Of a stretch of DNA of 64,000 nt, positions 17,164 to 25,683 are shown one piece after another; the first letter of the stretch is position 1, and every line of letters begins with the position of its first letter. The notes below the pieces were generated by a model that worked only from the letters and a program-made list of their open reading frames with translations, ran no database searches and had not been told where the DNA came from. This stretch comes from Hydrogenophaga sp. (lineage in GTDB: Bacteria > Pseudomonadota > Gammaproteobacteria > Burkholderiales > Burkholderiaceae_C): contig NZ_JAILWB010000005.1 in assembly GCF_025699295.1 (NCBI RefSeq), positions 124,001-188,000 on the forward strand. The letters are read 5' to 3'. The translations under genes and the position numbers were made by a program.

Positions 17164-17271
17164 GCCCCCACCCCAACCCTCCCCCAGAGGGGGAGGGGGT
17201 TGAACGCCCGCCCCCTCTGGCGGCGCAGGGAGAACTCCCTCCCCCTCTGGGGGAGGGTTGGGGTGGGGGCC
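17164..17271. repeat. C-rich inverted repeat, family B
   Basis: Two arms of CCCCACCCCAACCCTCCCCC with AGAGGGGGAGGG face each other around a short centre. The element fills the atuE-atuD gap. The same family is inside atuC (19363-19443), and a single arm ends atzE (33626-33662). Confidence 0.8.
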
Positions 17272-17285
17272 CGCGCGCAGCAAGC

Positions 17286-18458
17286 TCACTTCACCGCCCT
17301 CTTCGCAATGCCCATGATCTTGCTCAGTATCCCCAGCATGACCTCGTCCGCCCCGCCGCCGATGGAGGCCAGGCGGCCGTCGCGGTACATGCGCGAGACC
17401 TTGTTTTCCAGCGTGAAGCCCATGCCGCCCCAGAACTGCAGGCAGGTGTCGGGCACGGTGCGGTTGAGGCGCCCGGCCTTGAGCTTTGCCATGGTGGCCC
17501 ACTCGGTCACGTCCTCGCCGGCGATGTAGTGCTCCACCGCCTGGTAGGTCAGCGCGCGCAGGCTCTCCACCTCGGTCTTGAGCTCGGCCAGCTTGAACTG
17601 CACCCACTGCTGGTCGGACAGGCTGGCGCCGAAGAGCTTGCGTTCCTGCGCCCATTCCACCGTCCATTCGATGCAGTTGGACAGGCTCTGCAGCGTGCTC
17701 GCGGCGCACCACAGGCGTTCTTCCTGGAACTGCTGCATCTGGTAGATGAAGCCCGCGCCCTCCTGGCCGATGCGGTAGCGCTGCGGCACGCGCACCTCGT
17801 CGAAGTAGATCAGGCCGGTGTCGCTGCTGTGCATGCCGATCTTGCGGATTTTCTGCGCCACCTCGATGCCCTTGACGAGCTTGCCGCCCTCGCGCATCGG
17901 CACCATCACCAGGCTCTTGTTCTTGTGTGCGGGGCCTTCGCTGGTGTTGACCAGCATGCACATCCAGTCGGCCTGCAGGCTGTTGGTGATCCACATCTTC
18001 TGGCCGCTGATGACGTAGTCGTCGCCGTCCTTGCGCGCCACGCTCTTGATGCCGGCCACGTCGCTTCCGGCGCCGGGTTCGCTCACGCCGATGCAGCTGA
18101 CCATGTCGCCGGCAATGGCGGGCGCGAGGAAGTCGCGCTTCAGTTCCTCGCTGCCGAAGCGCGCGAGTGCGGGCGTGGCCATGTCGGTCTGCACGCCGAT
18201 GGCCATGGGCACGCCGCCGCAATGGATGTGGCCCAGCGTCTCGGCCATGGCCATGCCGTAGGAATAGTCCAGGCCCGCGCCGCCCTGTGCCTCGGGCTTG
18301 GTCAGGCCCAGCAGGCCGAGCTGGCCCAGGCCCTTGAAGACCTCGTGCGCGGGGAAGATTTCGGCCGCTTCCCACTCGTCCACGTGCGGGTTGATGTGCT
18401 CGTCGATGTAGCGCTTGAGCGTCTTCTGGATCTCGCGGTGTTCGTGGGTGAATTGCAT
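17286..18458 (-). CDS. atuD: Acyl-CoA dehydrogenase, citronellyl-CoA dehydrogenase-like
   Basis: FAD enzyme of 390 residues. GLDYSYGMAMAETLGHIHCG, then GVPMAIGVQTDMATPALARF, and later SCIGVSEPGAGSDVAGIKS closely resemble P. aeruginosa AtuD as I remember it. The C-terminus has FWGGMGFTLENKVSRMYRDG and SIGGGADEVMLGILSKIMG. It would introduce the double bond into citronellyl-CoA to give geranyl-CoA. AAGGAGA lies 9-12 bases before the ATG. It sits between atuC and atuE, separated by palindromic repeats on both sides. Confidence 0.85.
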   Translation of the reverse strand: MQFTHEHREIQKTLKRYIDEHINPHVDEWEAAEIFPAHEVFKGLGQLGLLGLTKPEAQGGAGLDYSYGMAMAETLGHIHCGGVPMAIGVQTDMATPALARFGSEELKRDFLAPAIAGDMVSCIGVSEPGAGSDVAGIKSVARKDGDDYVISGQKMWITNSLQADWMCMLVNTSEGPAHKNKSLVMVPMREGGKLVKGIEVAQKIRKIGMHSSDTGLIYFDEVRVPQRYRIGQEGAGFIYQMQQFQEERLWCAASTLQSLSNCIEWTVEWAQERKLFGASLSDQQWVQFKLAELKTEVESLRALTYQAVEHYIAGEDVTEWATMAKLKAGRLNRTVPDTCLQFWGGMGFTLENKVSRMYRDGRLASIGGGADEVMLGILSKIMGIAKRAVK

Positions 18459-18488
18459 GGCGTCTTGTCTCCTTTTTGATTCGGGTTC

Positions 18489-18560
18489 CCGTTCGCCCTG
18501 AGCTTGTCGAAGGGTTCACCCAGGTGTTGGTGAAGGCTTCGACAGGCTCAGACCGAACGG
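18489..18560. repeat. REP-like repeat, family A
   Basis: The arms CCGTTCGCCCTGAGCTTGTC (then GAAGG) and GGCTTCGACAGGCTCAGACC (then GAACGG) form a long hairpin. It occupies the gap between the atuC stop and the atuD start. Confidence 0.8.
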
Positions 18561-18577
18561 CGGTTTCTTCAGTCCAT

Positions 18578-20245
18578 CTACATCCTCGCCACGCCGAACT
18601 GCATGCGCCGCGGCGCATGCGCGGCGGCTTCGGCGCAGGTGTCGAGGCAGAAGGCGAGCACGGCACGCGTGTCGCGCGGGTCGATCACGCCGTCGTCGAG
18701 CACCAGGCCGCTGGTGTGGAAGGCATCGGCCTGGCTTTCGAACACGTTCACGATCTGGTCGAACTGGGCCTGCATCTGCGCCGGGTCGGGCGTGATGCCT
18801 TTGCGCGCCATGCCGGCCTCGGCCACGATCTGCATGGTGCGCGCGGCCTGCTCGCCGCCCATCACCGCCGTCTTCGCCTGCGGCCAGCTGAACAGGAAAC
18901 GCGGCGCATAACCGCGCCCGCACATGCCGTAGTTGCCGGCACCGAAAGACGCCCCGCACTGGATGGTGATCTGCGGCACCGTGGCATTCGTCACCGCCTG
19001 GATCATCTTGCTGCCGTGCTTGATCATGCCGCCCTGCTCGCTGTCCTTGCCGACCATGTAGCCGGTGGTGTTCTGCAGGTAGATGAGGGGGTGGCCGAGC
19101 TGGCACATCCACTGGATGAAGTGCGTGGCCTTGTTCGCGCCGGCCACGTCGATCGGGCCGTTGTTGCTGATGAGGCCCACCGCGTGGCCGCCGATGCGCG
19201 CCTGCACGCAGAGGGTGGCGGCGCCGTAGAGCGCCTTGAATTCGAGCAGCTCGGAGCCGTCGACGATGCGGGCGATGACTTCGCGCATGTCCACCGGCTC
19301 GCGGTGGTGCGGGGGCATGAGGGCGAGGAGGTCGTCGGGGTGGAAGAGGGGTTGGCGCTCGTGGCCCCCACCCCAGCCCTCCCCCAGAGGGGGAGGGGGC
19401 TCGAACTCCCTCCCCCTCTGGGGGAGGGTTGGGGTAGGGGCCCGCGCCGCCAACTGCCCCAGCACCCGCCGCGCCAACCCCAGCGCCTCCCGGTCGTCCT
19501 CCGCCAGGTACTCCCCCAGCCCCGACACCCCGGTGTGCATCTCGGCCCCGCCCAGCTCCTCTTCCGTCGCCACCTCGCCGGTGGCGGCCATCAGCAGCGG
19601 CGGCCCGGCCAGGAACGCGCGCGAACGCCCGCGCACCATGATCACGATGTCACTGAGCCCCGGCATGTAGGCGCCGCCCGCCGTGCCCGAGCCGTGCTGC
19701 ACGGTGATCACCGGGATGCCCGCGGCCGAGAGGCGCGCCAGGTTGCGGAACAGGCCGCCGCCGAGCACGAAGCCTTCGACCTTGTATTTGGTGAGGTTGG
19801 CGCCTGCGCTCTCCACCAGGTGGATGAAGGGCAGGCGGTTCTCCAGCGCGATCTCCTGCACGCGCAGGATCTTCTCCAGCCCGCGCGCCTGGATCGCGCC
19901 GGCGTCGATGCCCGAGTCGCTGGCCACCACCATGCAGCGCACGCCGGCCACGAAGCCCATGCCCGCGACCATGCCGCCACCGGGCACCGATTTCTCCGCG
20001 TCTTTTGTGTCCTGCATATAGCCGGCCAGTGAACACAGCGGCACATAGGGCGCACCGGGGTCCAGCAGCAGGGCCACGCGCTCGCGCGGCAGCAGCTGGC
20101 CGCGCTTGTCGAACACGGGTTTCGATTTCGCGGAGGCCTGTGCCGCGCGGTCTTCGAGCGCGCGCAGCTGCGCGATGCGCGCCAGCATGGCCTCGCGGCG
20201 CTGCTGGGCCTGCGGACTCTGAGGGTTGAAACTCGATTCAAACAT
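18578..20245 (-). CDS. atuC: Geranyl-CoA carboxylase-type beta subunit (carboxyltransferase)
   Basis: Carboxyltransferase of 555 residues. The N-domain has SLAGYMQDTKDAEKSVPGGG (72-91), GSGTAGGAYMPGLSD (185-199) and FLAGPPLLMAATGEV (211-225). The C-domain has DVAGANKATHFIQWMCQLGH and CGASFGAGNYGMCGRGYAPR. At the position of the Phe in the HFGR motif of methylcrotonyl-CoA carboxylase this protein has Gly162 (LGGGLF). As I recall from structural work, that exchange marks geranyl-CoA carboxylases. Residues about 268-296 come from an in-frame family B repeat in the linker between the two domains. The start overlaps the atuB stop by eight bases. Confidence 0.86.
   Translation of the reverse strand: MFESSFNPQSPQAQQRREAMLARIAQLRALEDRAAQASAKSKPVFDKRGQLLPRERVALLLDPGAPYVPLCSLAGYMQDTKDAEKSVPGGGMVAGMGFVAGVRCMVVASDSGIDAGAIQARGLEKILRVQEIALENRLPFIHLVESAGANLTKYKVEGFVLGGGLFRNLARLSAAGIPVITVQHGSGTAGGAYMPGLSDIVIMVRGRSRAFLAGPPLLMAATGEVATEEELGGAEMHTGVSGLGEYLAEDDREALGLARRVLGQLAARAPTPTLPQRGREFEPPPPLGEGWGGGHERQPLFHPDDLLALMPPHHREPVDMREVIARIVDGSELLEFKALYGAATLCVQARIGGHAVGLISNNGPIDVAGANKATHFIQWMCQLGHPLIYLQNTTGYMVGKDSEQGGMIKHGSKMIQAVTNATVPQITIQCGASFGAGNYGMCGRGYAPRFLFSWPQAKTAVMGGEQAARTMQIVAEAGMARKGITPDPAQMQAQFDQIVNVFESQADAFHTSGLVLDDGVIDPRDTRAVLAFCLDTCAEAAAHAPRRMQFGVARM
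19363..19443. repeat. C-rich inverted repeat, family B, inside the atuC reading frame
   Basis: Two facing arms of the CCCCACCCCAGCCCTCCCCC type lie within the carboxyltransferase gene. The 81-base element equals 27 codons and is read through. It encodes segments such as APTPTLPQRGRE and PPPPLGEGWGGG, which are foreign to the family. Confidence 0.85.
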
Positions 20246-21134
20246 CCTGGAACACCTTCGGCGTCACATACCGGTGAAACCCCTCGAAGGGCTTGACCGC
20301 GTCGCGGCCCTGCACCTCCACCGGCGCGGCCACCTGGCCCCAGCCCATGCGCACCTGCGGGCGTGCGCCGTCCACGCGCAGCACGCTGCCGCTGATGAAG
20401 CTGGCCGCCGGGCTGAGCAGGAAGACGATGGCGGCCGAGGTTTCGGCCTCGTTGCCGAAGCGCCCTGCCGGCACCGTCTCGCGCATCTCGCGCAGCATGG
20501 GGCCGGCCTCCTCGGGGTAGTGGTCCATGCCGCTGGAGGCGATGTAGCCCGGCGCGACCGCGTTCACGCGCACGCCGCTCTTGGCCCATTCCAGCGCCGC
20601 CGTCTCGGTGAAGTTCACCATGCCCGCGCGCGCCGCGCCGCTGTGGCCCATGCCGGGCATGGAGCCCCACATGTCGGCCACGATGTTGACCACGGAGCCG
20701 CCCTTGTCCTGCATGCTCTGCACGTAACACTCGCGCGCCATCAGGAAGCCACCGGTGAGGTTGGTGTCGATCACCGCCTGCCAGCCCTTGGCGCTGATGT
20801 TCTCCAGCGGCGTGATGTACTGGCCGCCGGCGTTGTTCACCAGGCCGTCGATGCGGCCGTGCGCGCCGACGATGGCCGTGACCACGGTGCGCACCGTGTC
20901 TTCCTGGCGGATGTCGCAGGCGTGGAAGCTCGCGCGCCCGCCGTCGGCCACGATCTCGCCGGCCACGTCCTGCAGCTTGGCCAGGTTGCGCCCGATCAGC
21001 ACCACGTGCGCGCCCAGGCTGGCCAGCTCGTGCGCGGTGCAGCGGCCAATGCCCGAGCCACCGCCGGTGACCACGACCACGCGGCCATGCAGCAGGCCGG
21101 GCGCGAAGACCGATCGGTAGTGAGAGGTGTTCAT
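20238..21134 (-). CDS. atuB: SDR enoyl-CoA reductase-like protein (AtuB position)
   Basis: Short-chain dehydrogenase of 298 residues. The cofactor motif VTGGGSGIGR (near 22-31) and NNAGG (near 100) are standard. The usual YxxxK catalytic pair is replaced: the aligned segment reads GHSGAARAGMVNFT, as in peroxisomal trans-2-enoyl-CoA reductases (PECR type). It therefore probably reduces an enoyl- or dienoyl-CoA rather than oxidising an alcohol. It overlaps atuR by ATGA upstream and atuC by eight bases downstream. The name rests on gene order. Confidence 0.82.
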   Translation of the reverse strand: MNTSHYRSVFAPGLLHGRVVVVTGGGSGIGRCTAHELASLGAHVVLIGRNLAKLQDVAGEIVADGGRASFHACDIRQEDTVRTVVTAIVGAHGRIDGLVNNAGGQYITPLENISAKGWQAVIDTNLTGGFLMARECYVQSMQDKGGSVVNIVADMWGSMPGMGHSGAARAGMVNFTETAALEWAKSGVRVNAVAPGYIASSGMDHYPEEAGPMLREMRETVPAGRFGNEAETSAAIVFLLSPAASFISGSVLRVDGARPQVRMGWGQVAAPVEVQGRDAVKPFEGFHRYVTPKVFQDV

Positions 21135-21823
21135 GCCGGTTCCTTCAGAAAGAGTTGCAGCGCCGAGTCGGTGAGCTCGTCGAGCGTGGCGCGCGCGCGC
21201 GCCTTGGCGCTGCGGCCGGAGGGCGGCACGTACCACTGCGCCGACCAGTTGAGCGCGCCAAAGATCATCAGGCGGGCCAGCGCCGGGTCCGCACCCAGCT
21301 GGCCTTGCGCATGCAGCGCCTCCAGCTCGGGCACCCAGTCCGCCTCGTAGCGGTCCTTCAGCCGGTTGACCTCGCTGCGCTGCGCCGCGGTCAGCGCGCG
21401 CCACTCGTACAGCATCACCGGAATGAAATCGCTGTCGGGCCCGAGCAGCGCATCGAAGTGGTTGCGCACCAGCGCCCGCAGGCGCTCGCGCGCGCCTGCG
21501 CCGGCCGGCAGCTGCGCCAGCGCCGCCTGCTGCCGCTGCAGCGCGCCCTGCATGCCTTCGAGCATCACGGCGCCCAGCAGCGCTTCCTTGCTTTCGAAGT
21601 GGTAGAAGGGCGAGCCCGCGCGCATGCCCACGGCCGCGGCGATGTCGCGCGTGGTGGTGGCGGCAAAGCCCTGCTGGCGGAACAGCCGCGCCGCGCCGGC
21701 AATCAACTCGCGGCGGCGGTTGCCATCGTCGCGTTCATCGGCGGTCTTGCGCGGGCGGCCGCGGGTGCGGCGCGGTGCCTCGGCGGCAGCGGCGGCGGGA
21801 AGTTCGGTGTCGGCCAGGCTCAT
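21131..21823 (-). CDS. atuR: TetR-family repressor of the atu-type operon
   Basis: Repressor of 230 residues. The N-terminal tail is rich in Ala and basic residues (RRTRGRPRKTADERDDGNRR). The helix-turn-helix spans about 50-80 (TTTRDIAAAVGMRAGSPFYH), and the C-terminal ligand domain has a YerO-like pattern (HFDALLGPDSDFIPVMLYEW). It is the first gene of the operon and overlaps atuB by ATGA, so it should control its own synthesis. P. aeruginosa AtuR represses its cluster through inverted repeats; a similar palindrome lies just upstream here. A longer start at 21859 is possible. Confidence 0.8.
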   Translation of the reverse strand: MSLADTELPAAAAAEAPRRTRGRPRKTADERDDGNRRRELIAGAARLFRQQGFAATTTRDIAAAVGMRAGSPFYHFESKEALLGAVMLEGMQGALQRQQAALAQLPAGAGARERLRALVRNHFDALLGPDSDFIPVMLYEWRALTAAQRSEVNRLKDRYEADWVPELEALHAQGQLGADPALARLMIFGALNWSAQWYVPPSGRSAKARARATLDELTDSALQLFLKEPA

Positions 21824-21856
21824 GCAGGGCACGATAGCAGCCGCCCGGATTTTCAG

Positions 21857-21890
21857 CAAGCAGATGCTTTGTAAAAATATCCGCTGCTTG
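21857..21890. promoter_or_regulatory. Candidate AtuR operator and operon promoter
   Basis: The 12-base perfect palindrome AAGCAGATGCTT lies at 21858-21869. An outer seven-base pair, CAAGCAG (21857-21863) and CTGCTTG (21884-21890), encloses an AT-rich segment that could hold the promoter. It is 34-67 bases upstream of the atuR start. Confidence 0.5.
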
Positions 21891-21957
21891 TCACGCGCCT
21901 GACAACGGGCCCGTTTTCAAGGACGCAGTGCCTGCCGTGCGGCACTCGAACAAACGG

Positions 21958-22332
21958 TCAGCGGACGCCAGGAGGCAAGCCCGCGAGCAGCCGCTCGATC
22001 TGCTCACGCAGAGTGGGCAACTCGCCGTGAGCCGTCCTCCAGATCAGGTTCCAGTCCACCTGAAAATAACCATGTGCCACCCGGTTTCGCATGGCATACA
22101 TCAAGCCCCAGGGCACCTCGGGGTGGGCAGCGGCGTAGTCCTCATACATCGTCTGCACATGGCGCGCCGCCTCACCAATCATCTCGAAGTTGCGCACGAC
22201 TGCATCCTGGGTCTTTTCATCCCCCATGAAGCCGGTCTCGGAGACATTTGAGAGGTAGCGCTGGATGCGCGAGATGGCATCGACCATGTGCTGCAGATAG
22301 TCCGGCAGCCGCTGCGCGCTCGCGCGGTTCAT
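21958..22332 (-). CDS. hepT: HepT-family (DUF86) ribonuclease toxin
   Basis: HEPN-fold protein of 124 residues. The catalytic Rx4-6H pattern is in MRNRVAHGYFQVDW near residues 80-94. It overlaps the upstream MNT gene by ATGA. In HepT/MntA modules the nucleotidyltransferase inactivates HepT by adding AMP to its active-site tyrosine, and GY is present here. It lies just upstream of the atu-type operon but on its own transcription unit. Confidence 0.88.
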   Translation of the reverse strand: MNRASAQRLPDYLQHMVDAISRIQRYLSNVSETGFMGDEKTQDAVVRNFEMIGEAARHVQTMYEDYAAAHPEVPWGLMYAMRNRVAHGYFQVDWNLIWRTAHGELPTLREQIERLLAGLPPGVR

Positions 22333-22619
22333 ACAGGCAGCGCTTCCTGCAACACCTGGTGGCGGAATTTGGTGGGCAGCGCGTTGGGTGTGAGCACATC
22401 CACACCGACCTTGAGCAATCCAGCCAATTCGACCTGAATCCGTGCAATGTCCATCAACGTGGTTTCGGGCGTCGGGTCCACCAGCAGGTCCAGATCACTT
22501 TCTTCGGTGTCATCGCCATGGAGTGTCGAGCCGAACACACGCACGTTGGTCACGCGGTGGCTCAAGGCCACCGCACGAATGGTGTCGCGGTGCTGGTTCA
22601 GGGCAATGGATGGGCGCAT
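22329..22619 (-). CDS. mntA: MntA-family minimal nucleotidyltransferase antitoxin
   Basis: Protein of 96 residues with the MNT signature GSTLHGDDTEESDLDLLVD near residues 30-48 (GSx10DxD). The C-terminus has GVDVLTPNALP, as in the family. It is the antitoxin and adenylyltransferase partner of the downstream HepT. Confidence 0.88.
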   Translation of the reverse strand: MRPSIALNQHRDTIRAVALSHRVTNVRVFGSTLHGDDTEESDLDLLVDPTPETTLMDIARIQVELAGLLKVGVDVLTPNALPTKFRHQVLQEALPV

Positions 22620-22721
22620 GGTCTGAATCCTGGGGGCGATCAGCAGATCTTCACGAAAGGGAAGACCCGCAGCGAACGCCCCATTGTGCAGAATTTTGGT
22701 TCGCCGCCAACCTGAGTCGCT

Positions 22722-23882
22722 TCAACGCTTCGTGGAAGCGTGAACAGGCCAGCTACACAAGGCCGCCTCATCCAGGATGCCTTCCAGTATCCGGGGGATC
22801 TCGAACAGCGCGCGGTTGTCGATGCGGCGCACGCGCGTGCGGTGGCCGTCGAGGTCGGCCAGCAGCTGCGCCACCGCGCGCTCGATGCCGCGAAAGCTGC
22901 GCAGCACGACGCCCAGGCCGTTGTCGCGCACCCACTGCGCGTTGTAGCGCTCCTGCAGCATGGTCCAGGCGTTGTCCACCACGATCACCGGCAGGCCTTG
23001 CTGCACCGCCTCGCTGAGGCTGCCCGGGCCGGGTTTGCCGATGAAGAAGTCGGCCAGGCGCATGTAGCGCGGCACCTCGGTGCTGAAGCCCACCACCAGG
23101 CGCGGGGCGCCCGCGGGCAACGCGTTCAGGCGCGCGGCCAGGGCCTTGTTGTGGCCGCAGACCAGGATCAGCTGCGTGCTGGCGGCCAGGCGTTCGGCAA
23201 TGCCCAGCATGGCCTTGGAGCCGTGGCCGCCGAACAGAACGATGCCAGTCGGCCGCGCGGGATCGAGCCCGAGGCGGCGCTGTTCACGCGCGCGGTCGAG
23301 CACCATGGGCTGGTAGAACTCGGGCCGGATGATCATGCCGGAGGTGGCGTGCACGCGCTCGCTCGCGCGGCCCAGTGCCAGCGCCTGCTCCACCGCGCGC
23401 GGCGTGCCGCAGACGAGGTGCTGGCGCTGATCGCGCTCGATCCAGAAATGCGGCGGCACGTCGGCCAGATCGGTGAGCACGGTGACATAGGGCACCCCGG
23501 GCAGCGACGCGGCCAGGCTCTCGACCATGGCGCGGTTGAAGTTGGGCACCAGCGAGACCACGAGGTCGGGCTCGGTGCGCAGCCAGTGCTGCTGCAGCTG
23601 GCGCAGCAGCATGGGGTGGGCCAGGCGGATGAGGCCTTGCAGCAGCCTGAGTTCCTGCGCCATGCCGATGGTCCAGCCGCGGGCCAGGCGCCGGTTGTAC
23701 CAGTCCTCCGGCGCGCTGCCGGTCATCTTGCGGAACTTGCCCTGCGGGTCCAGCACCTCGAACAGGTCGACCAGCCGCACGTGCCAGGGCCGTTCCTGCT
23801 CGCGCAGCACCGCCTGCAGGGCCAGCGCCGAGGCGCGGTGCCCGCCGCCGGCGTTGAAGTAGATCAGGTCGACGGTCTTCAT
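22722..23882 (-). CDS. Glycosyltransferase, MGDG synthase/MurG-like (GT28 fold)
   Basis: GT-B enzyme of 386 residues. The N-terminus MKTVDLIYFNAGGGHRASAL carries the glycine-rich acceptor loop typical of monogalactosyldiacylglycerol-synthase-like enzymes. The C-terminal nucleotide-sugar domain has VLFGGHGSKAML near 215 and the donor-binding ADFFIGKPGPGSLSEAVQQG near 288. It probably adds a sugar to a diacylglycerol or other lipid at the inner membrane. It has no operon partner here, so substrate and role are open. Confidence 0.75.
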   Translation of the reverse strand: MKTVDLIYFNAGGGHRASALALQAVLREQERPWHVRLVDLFEVLDPQGKFRKMTGSAPEDWYNRRLARGWTIGMAQELRLLQGLIRLAHPMLLRQLQQHWLRTEPDLVVSLVPNFNRAMVESLAASLPGVPYVTVLTDLADVPPHFWIERDQRQHLVCGTPRAVEQALALGRASERVHATSGMIIRPEFYQPMVLDRAREQRRLGLDPARPTGIVLFGGHGSKAMLGIAERLAASTQLILVCGHNKALAARLNALPAGAPRLVVGFSTEVPRYMRLADFFIGKPGPGSLSEAVQQGLPVIVVDNAWTMLQERYNAQWVRDNGLGVVLRSFRGIERAVAQLLADLDGHRTRVRRIDNRALFEIPRILEGILDEAALCSWPVHASTKR

Positions 23883-23970
23883 GGGCCGATTGGACCGGGC
23901 GTTTGTGTCAGCCGCGTGGCGGCCGGGTGGCCGTGCGGCGGGTGCGGCGCCCGGGCACCCCGCCTGCACT

Positions 23971-25560
23971 TCAGGCCTCCTCCTGCGGTTGCGCGGCTTC
24001 CTCTCCGCCGTCGAGCCGGAACACCGCCACCGCCGAGGCCAGCTGGCGGGCCTGCTCCATGAGGCTCTCGGCGGCGGCCGAGGTCTGCTCCACCAGCGCG
24101 GCGTTCTGCTGCGTCATCTGGTCGAGCTGGCCCACGGCCACGTTGATCTGCGCCACGCCATCGGCCTGCTCGCTGCTCGCCGTCGTGATCTCGCCCACGA
24201 TGCCACTGACGCGCCGCGCGTTCTCCACCACCTCGATCATGGTGCCGCCGGCCTCCTGCGCCTGCCGCGTGCCGCCGGAGATCTGCGCGCCGGACTGTTC
24301 GATCAGCAGCTTGATTTCCTTGGCGGCCTGCGCGCTGCGCTGCGCCAGGTTGCGCACCTCGGCGGCGACCACGGCGAAGCCGCGGCCCTGTTCACCCGCG
24401 CGCGCCGCTTCCACGGACGCATTGAGCGCGAGGATGTTGGTCTGGAAGGCGATGCCGTCGATCACGCCGATGATCTCGCCGATGCGGATGCTGCCGCGCT
24501 GGATGTCGCTCATGGACCGCACCACCTGTTCAACCGTCTCGCCGCTGCGGCGGGCGACATCGGCCGAGCGGCTGGCAAGCTGGTTGGCCTCGCGCGCCGA
24601 GCTGCTGGAATGCTGCACGGTGGCCGTCATTTCCTCCATGCTGGCGGCCGTCTGCTGCAGGCTGCTGGCGGCCTGCTCGGTGCGCACCGACAGGTCCTGC
24701 GAGCCTTTGGCCACCTCCTCGCTGGCGATGGCGATCTGGTCGGAGGCCTGGCGCACGGCGCCCAGCACGTCGCGCAGCCGCGCGGCCATGGTGTCGAGCG
24801 AACGCAGCACGCGCTGCGGCTCGCTCTGGCCCCGGGCGTCCACGCGCAGGGACAGGTCGCCGGCGGCCATGCGCTCCACGGCGTGCAGCGCATCCTGGCT
24901 GCTGCGCACCAGGCCGCGCGCGATGGCAAAGCCCAGGCCGACCAGCAGGCCCATGGCCACCAGGCCCAGCACGGCCACCCAGACGATGGCCTGGTGCGTG
25001 GTGGCCACCAGCTGGTCGTGGTCGTGGACCAGGATCTTCGACTCGTGCGCGATGACATCGGCCACCGCCTTGTTCAGGCGCTCCAGGTACGGGCGGCAGT
25101 GCTCGATGGTCATGTAGCCGGCCGAACTGATGTCGCCGTCCCTGGCGGTCTCGGCGATCCGGATCGCCACCGGGCCGTAGTCCTGTTCGACCGCTGCCAA
25201 GGCCTCCACCAGCTGGCGCTCCTGCTCGCCCGCGTCGGCGCTCAGCGCCTGGAGCCGGGCCAGTGCGGCCTGGGTGGCTTCATGCGCCCGCACGGTGATG
25301 GCGTACATCTCGTCGCGCACGGCGGGCTCCGCGGCCAGCGCCAGGTTGCGCACGGCGATGGCGCGCGCGGCCACGGCCTGGCCCAGCTCGTTCGCGGCAT
25401 CCTGGCGTGGCAGGTTCTTTTCATGGCTCTGGTCCGCCAGGCTGGCGGTGCGCTGCAGGCTCCAGGCGCCGATACCGGCCACACCGGCCAGGAAAAGCGC
25501 GGCCGTGGCCAGCAGGACCGCGAGCTGCGCGCGGATGGTTTGTCGGGACAGGTGAAACAT
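23971..25560 (-). CDS. Methyl-accepting chemotaxis protein
   Basis: Chemoreceptor of 529 residues. An N-terminal transmembrane helix ([20 protein letters not shown]) precedes a roughly 150-residue four-helix-bundle-like sensor. Then come a second helix ([20 protein letters not shown]), a HAMP domain and the signalling tip [20 protein letters not shown]. There is no C-terminal CheR/CheB pentapeptide. It is a tandem paralogue of the next gene, sharing most of the cytoplasmic part and differing most in the sensor. The ligand is unknown. Confidence 0.9.
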   Translation of the reverse strand: MFHLSRQTIRAQLAVLLATAALFLAGVAGIGAWSLQRTASLADQSHEKNLPRQDAANELGQAVAARAIAVRNLALAAEPAVRDEMYAITVRAHEATQAALARLQALSADAGEQERQLVEALAAVEQDYGPVAIRIAETARDGDISSAGYMTIEHCRPYLERLNKAVADVIAHESKILVHDHDQLVATTHQAIVWVAVLGLVAMGLLVGLGFAIARGLVRSSQDALHAVERMAAGDLSLRVDARGQSEPQRVLRSLDTMAARLRDVLGAVRQASDQIAIASEEVAKGSQDLSVRTEQAASSLQQTAASMEEMTATVQHSSSSAREANQLASRSADVARRSGETVEQVVRSMSDIQRGSIRIGEIIGVIDGIAFQTNILALNASVEAARAGEQGRGFAVVAAEVRNLAQRSAQAAKEIKLLIEQSGAQISGGTRQAQEAGGTMIEVVENARRVSGIVGEITTASSEQADGVAQINVAVGQLDQMTQQNAALVEQTSAAAESLMEQARQLASAVAVFRLDGGEEAAQPQEEA

Positions 25561-25683
25561 GAAGGGCCTCGTGCATGAAGGGGATCGTGTCCCCTTCATC
25601 GACGGCACTTCATGCGCGCTGCATACCCCGGATGCAGTATTTTTCCTTACCGCTGGTCCGCCGGTTCGATCGCGGCGGCGCCG

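Noticed and set aside
17164-17271. Family B inverted repeat as an intrinsic terminator between atuD and atuE
   Set aside because: There is no T-run, and related copies are read through inside coding sequence, so it is a repeat rather than a terminator.
13957-18479. Long plus-strand open frames (764 and 748 codons) across the atuF-atuE-atuD region
   Set aside because: They are low-complexity shadows of the minus-strand genes, which carry biotin, crotonase and dehydrogenase motifs.
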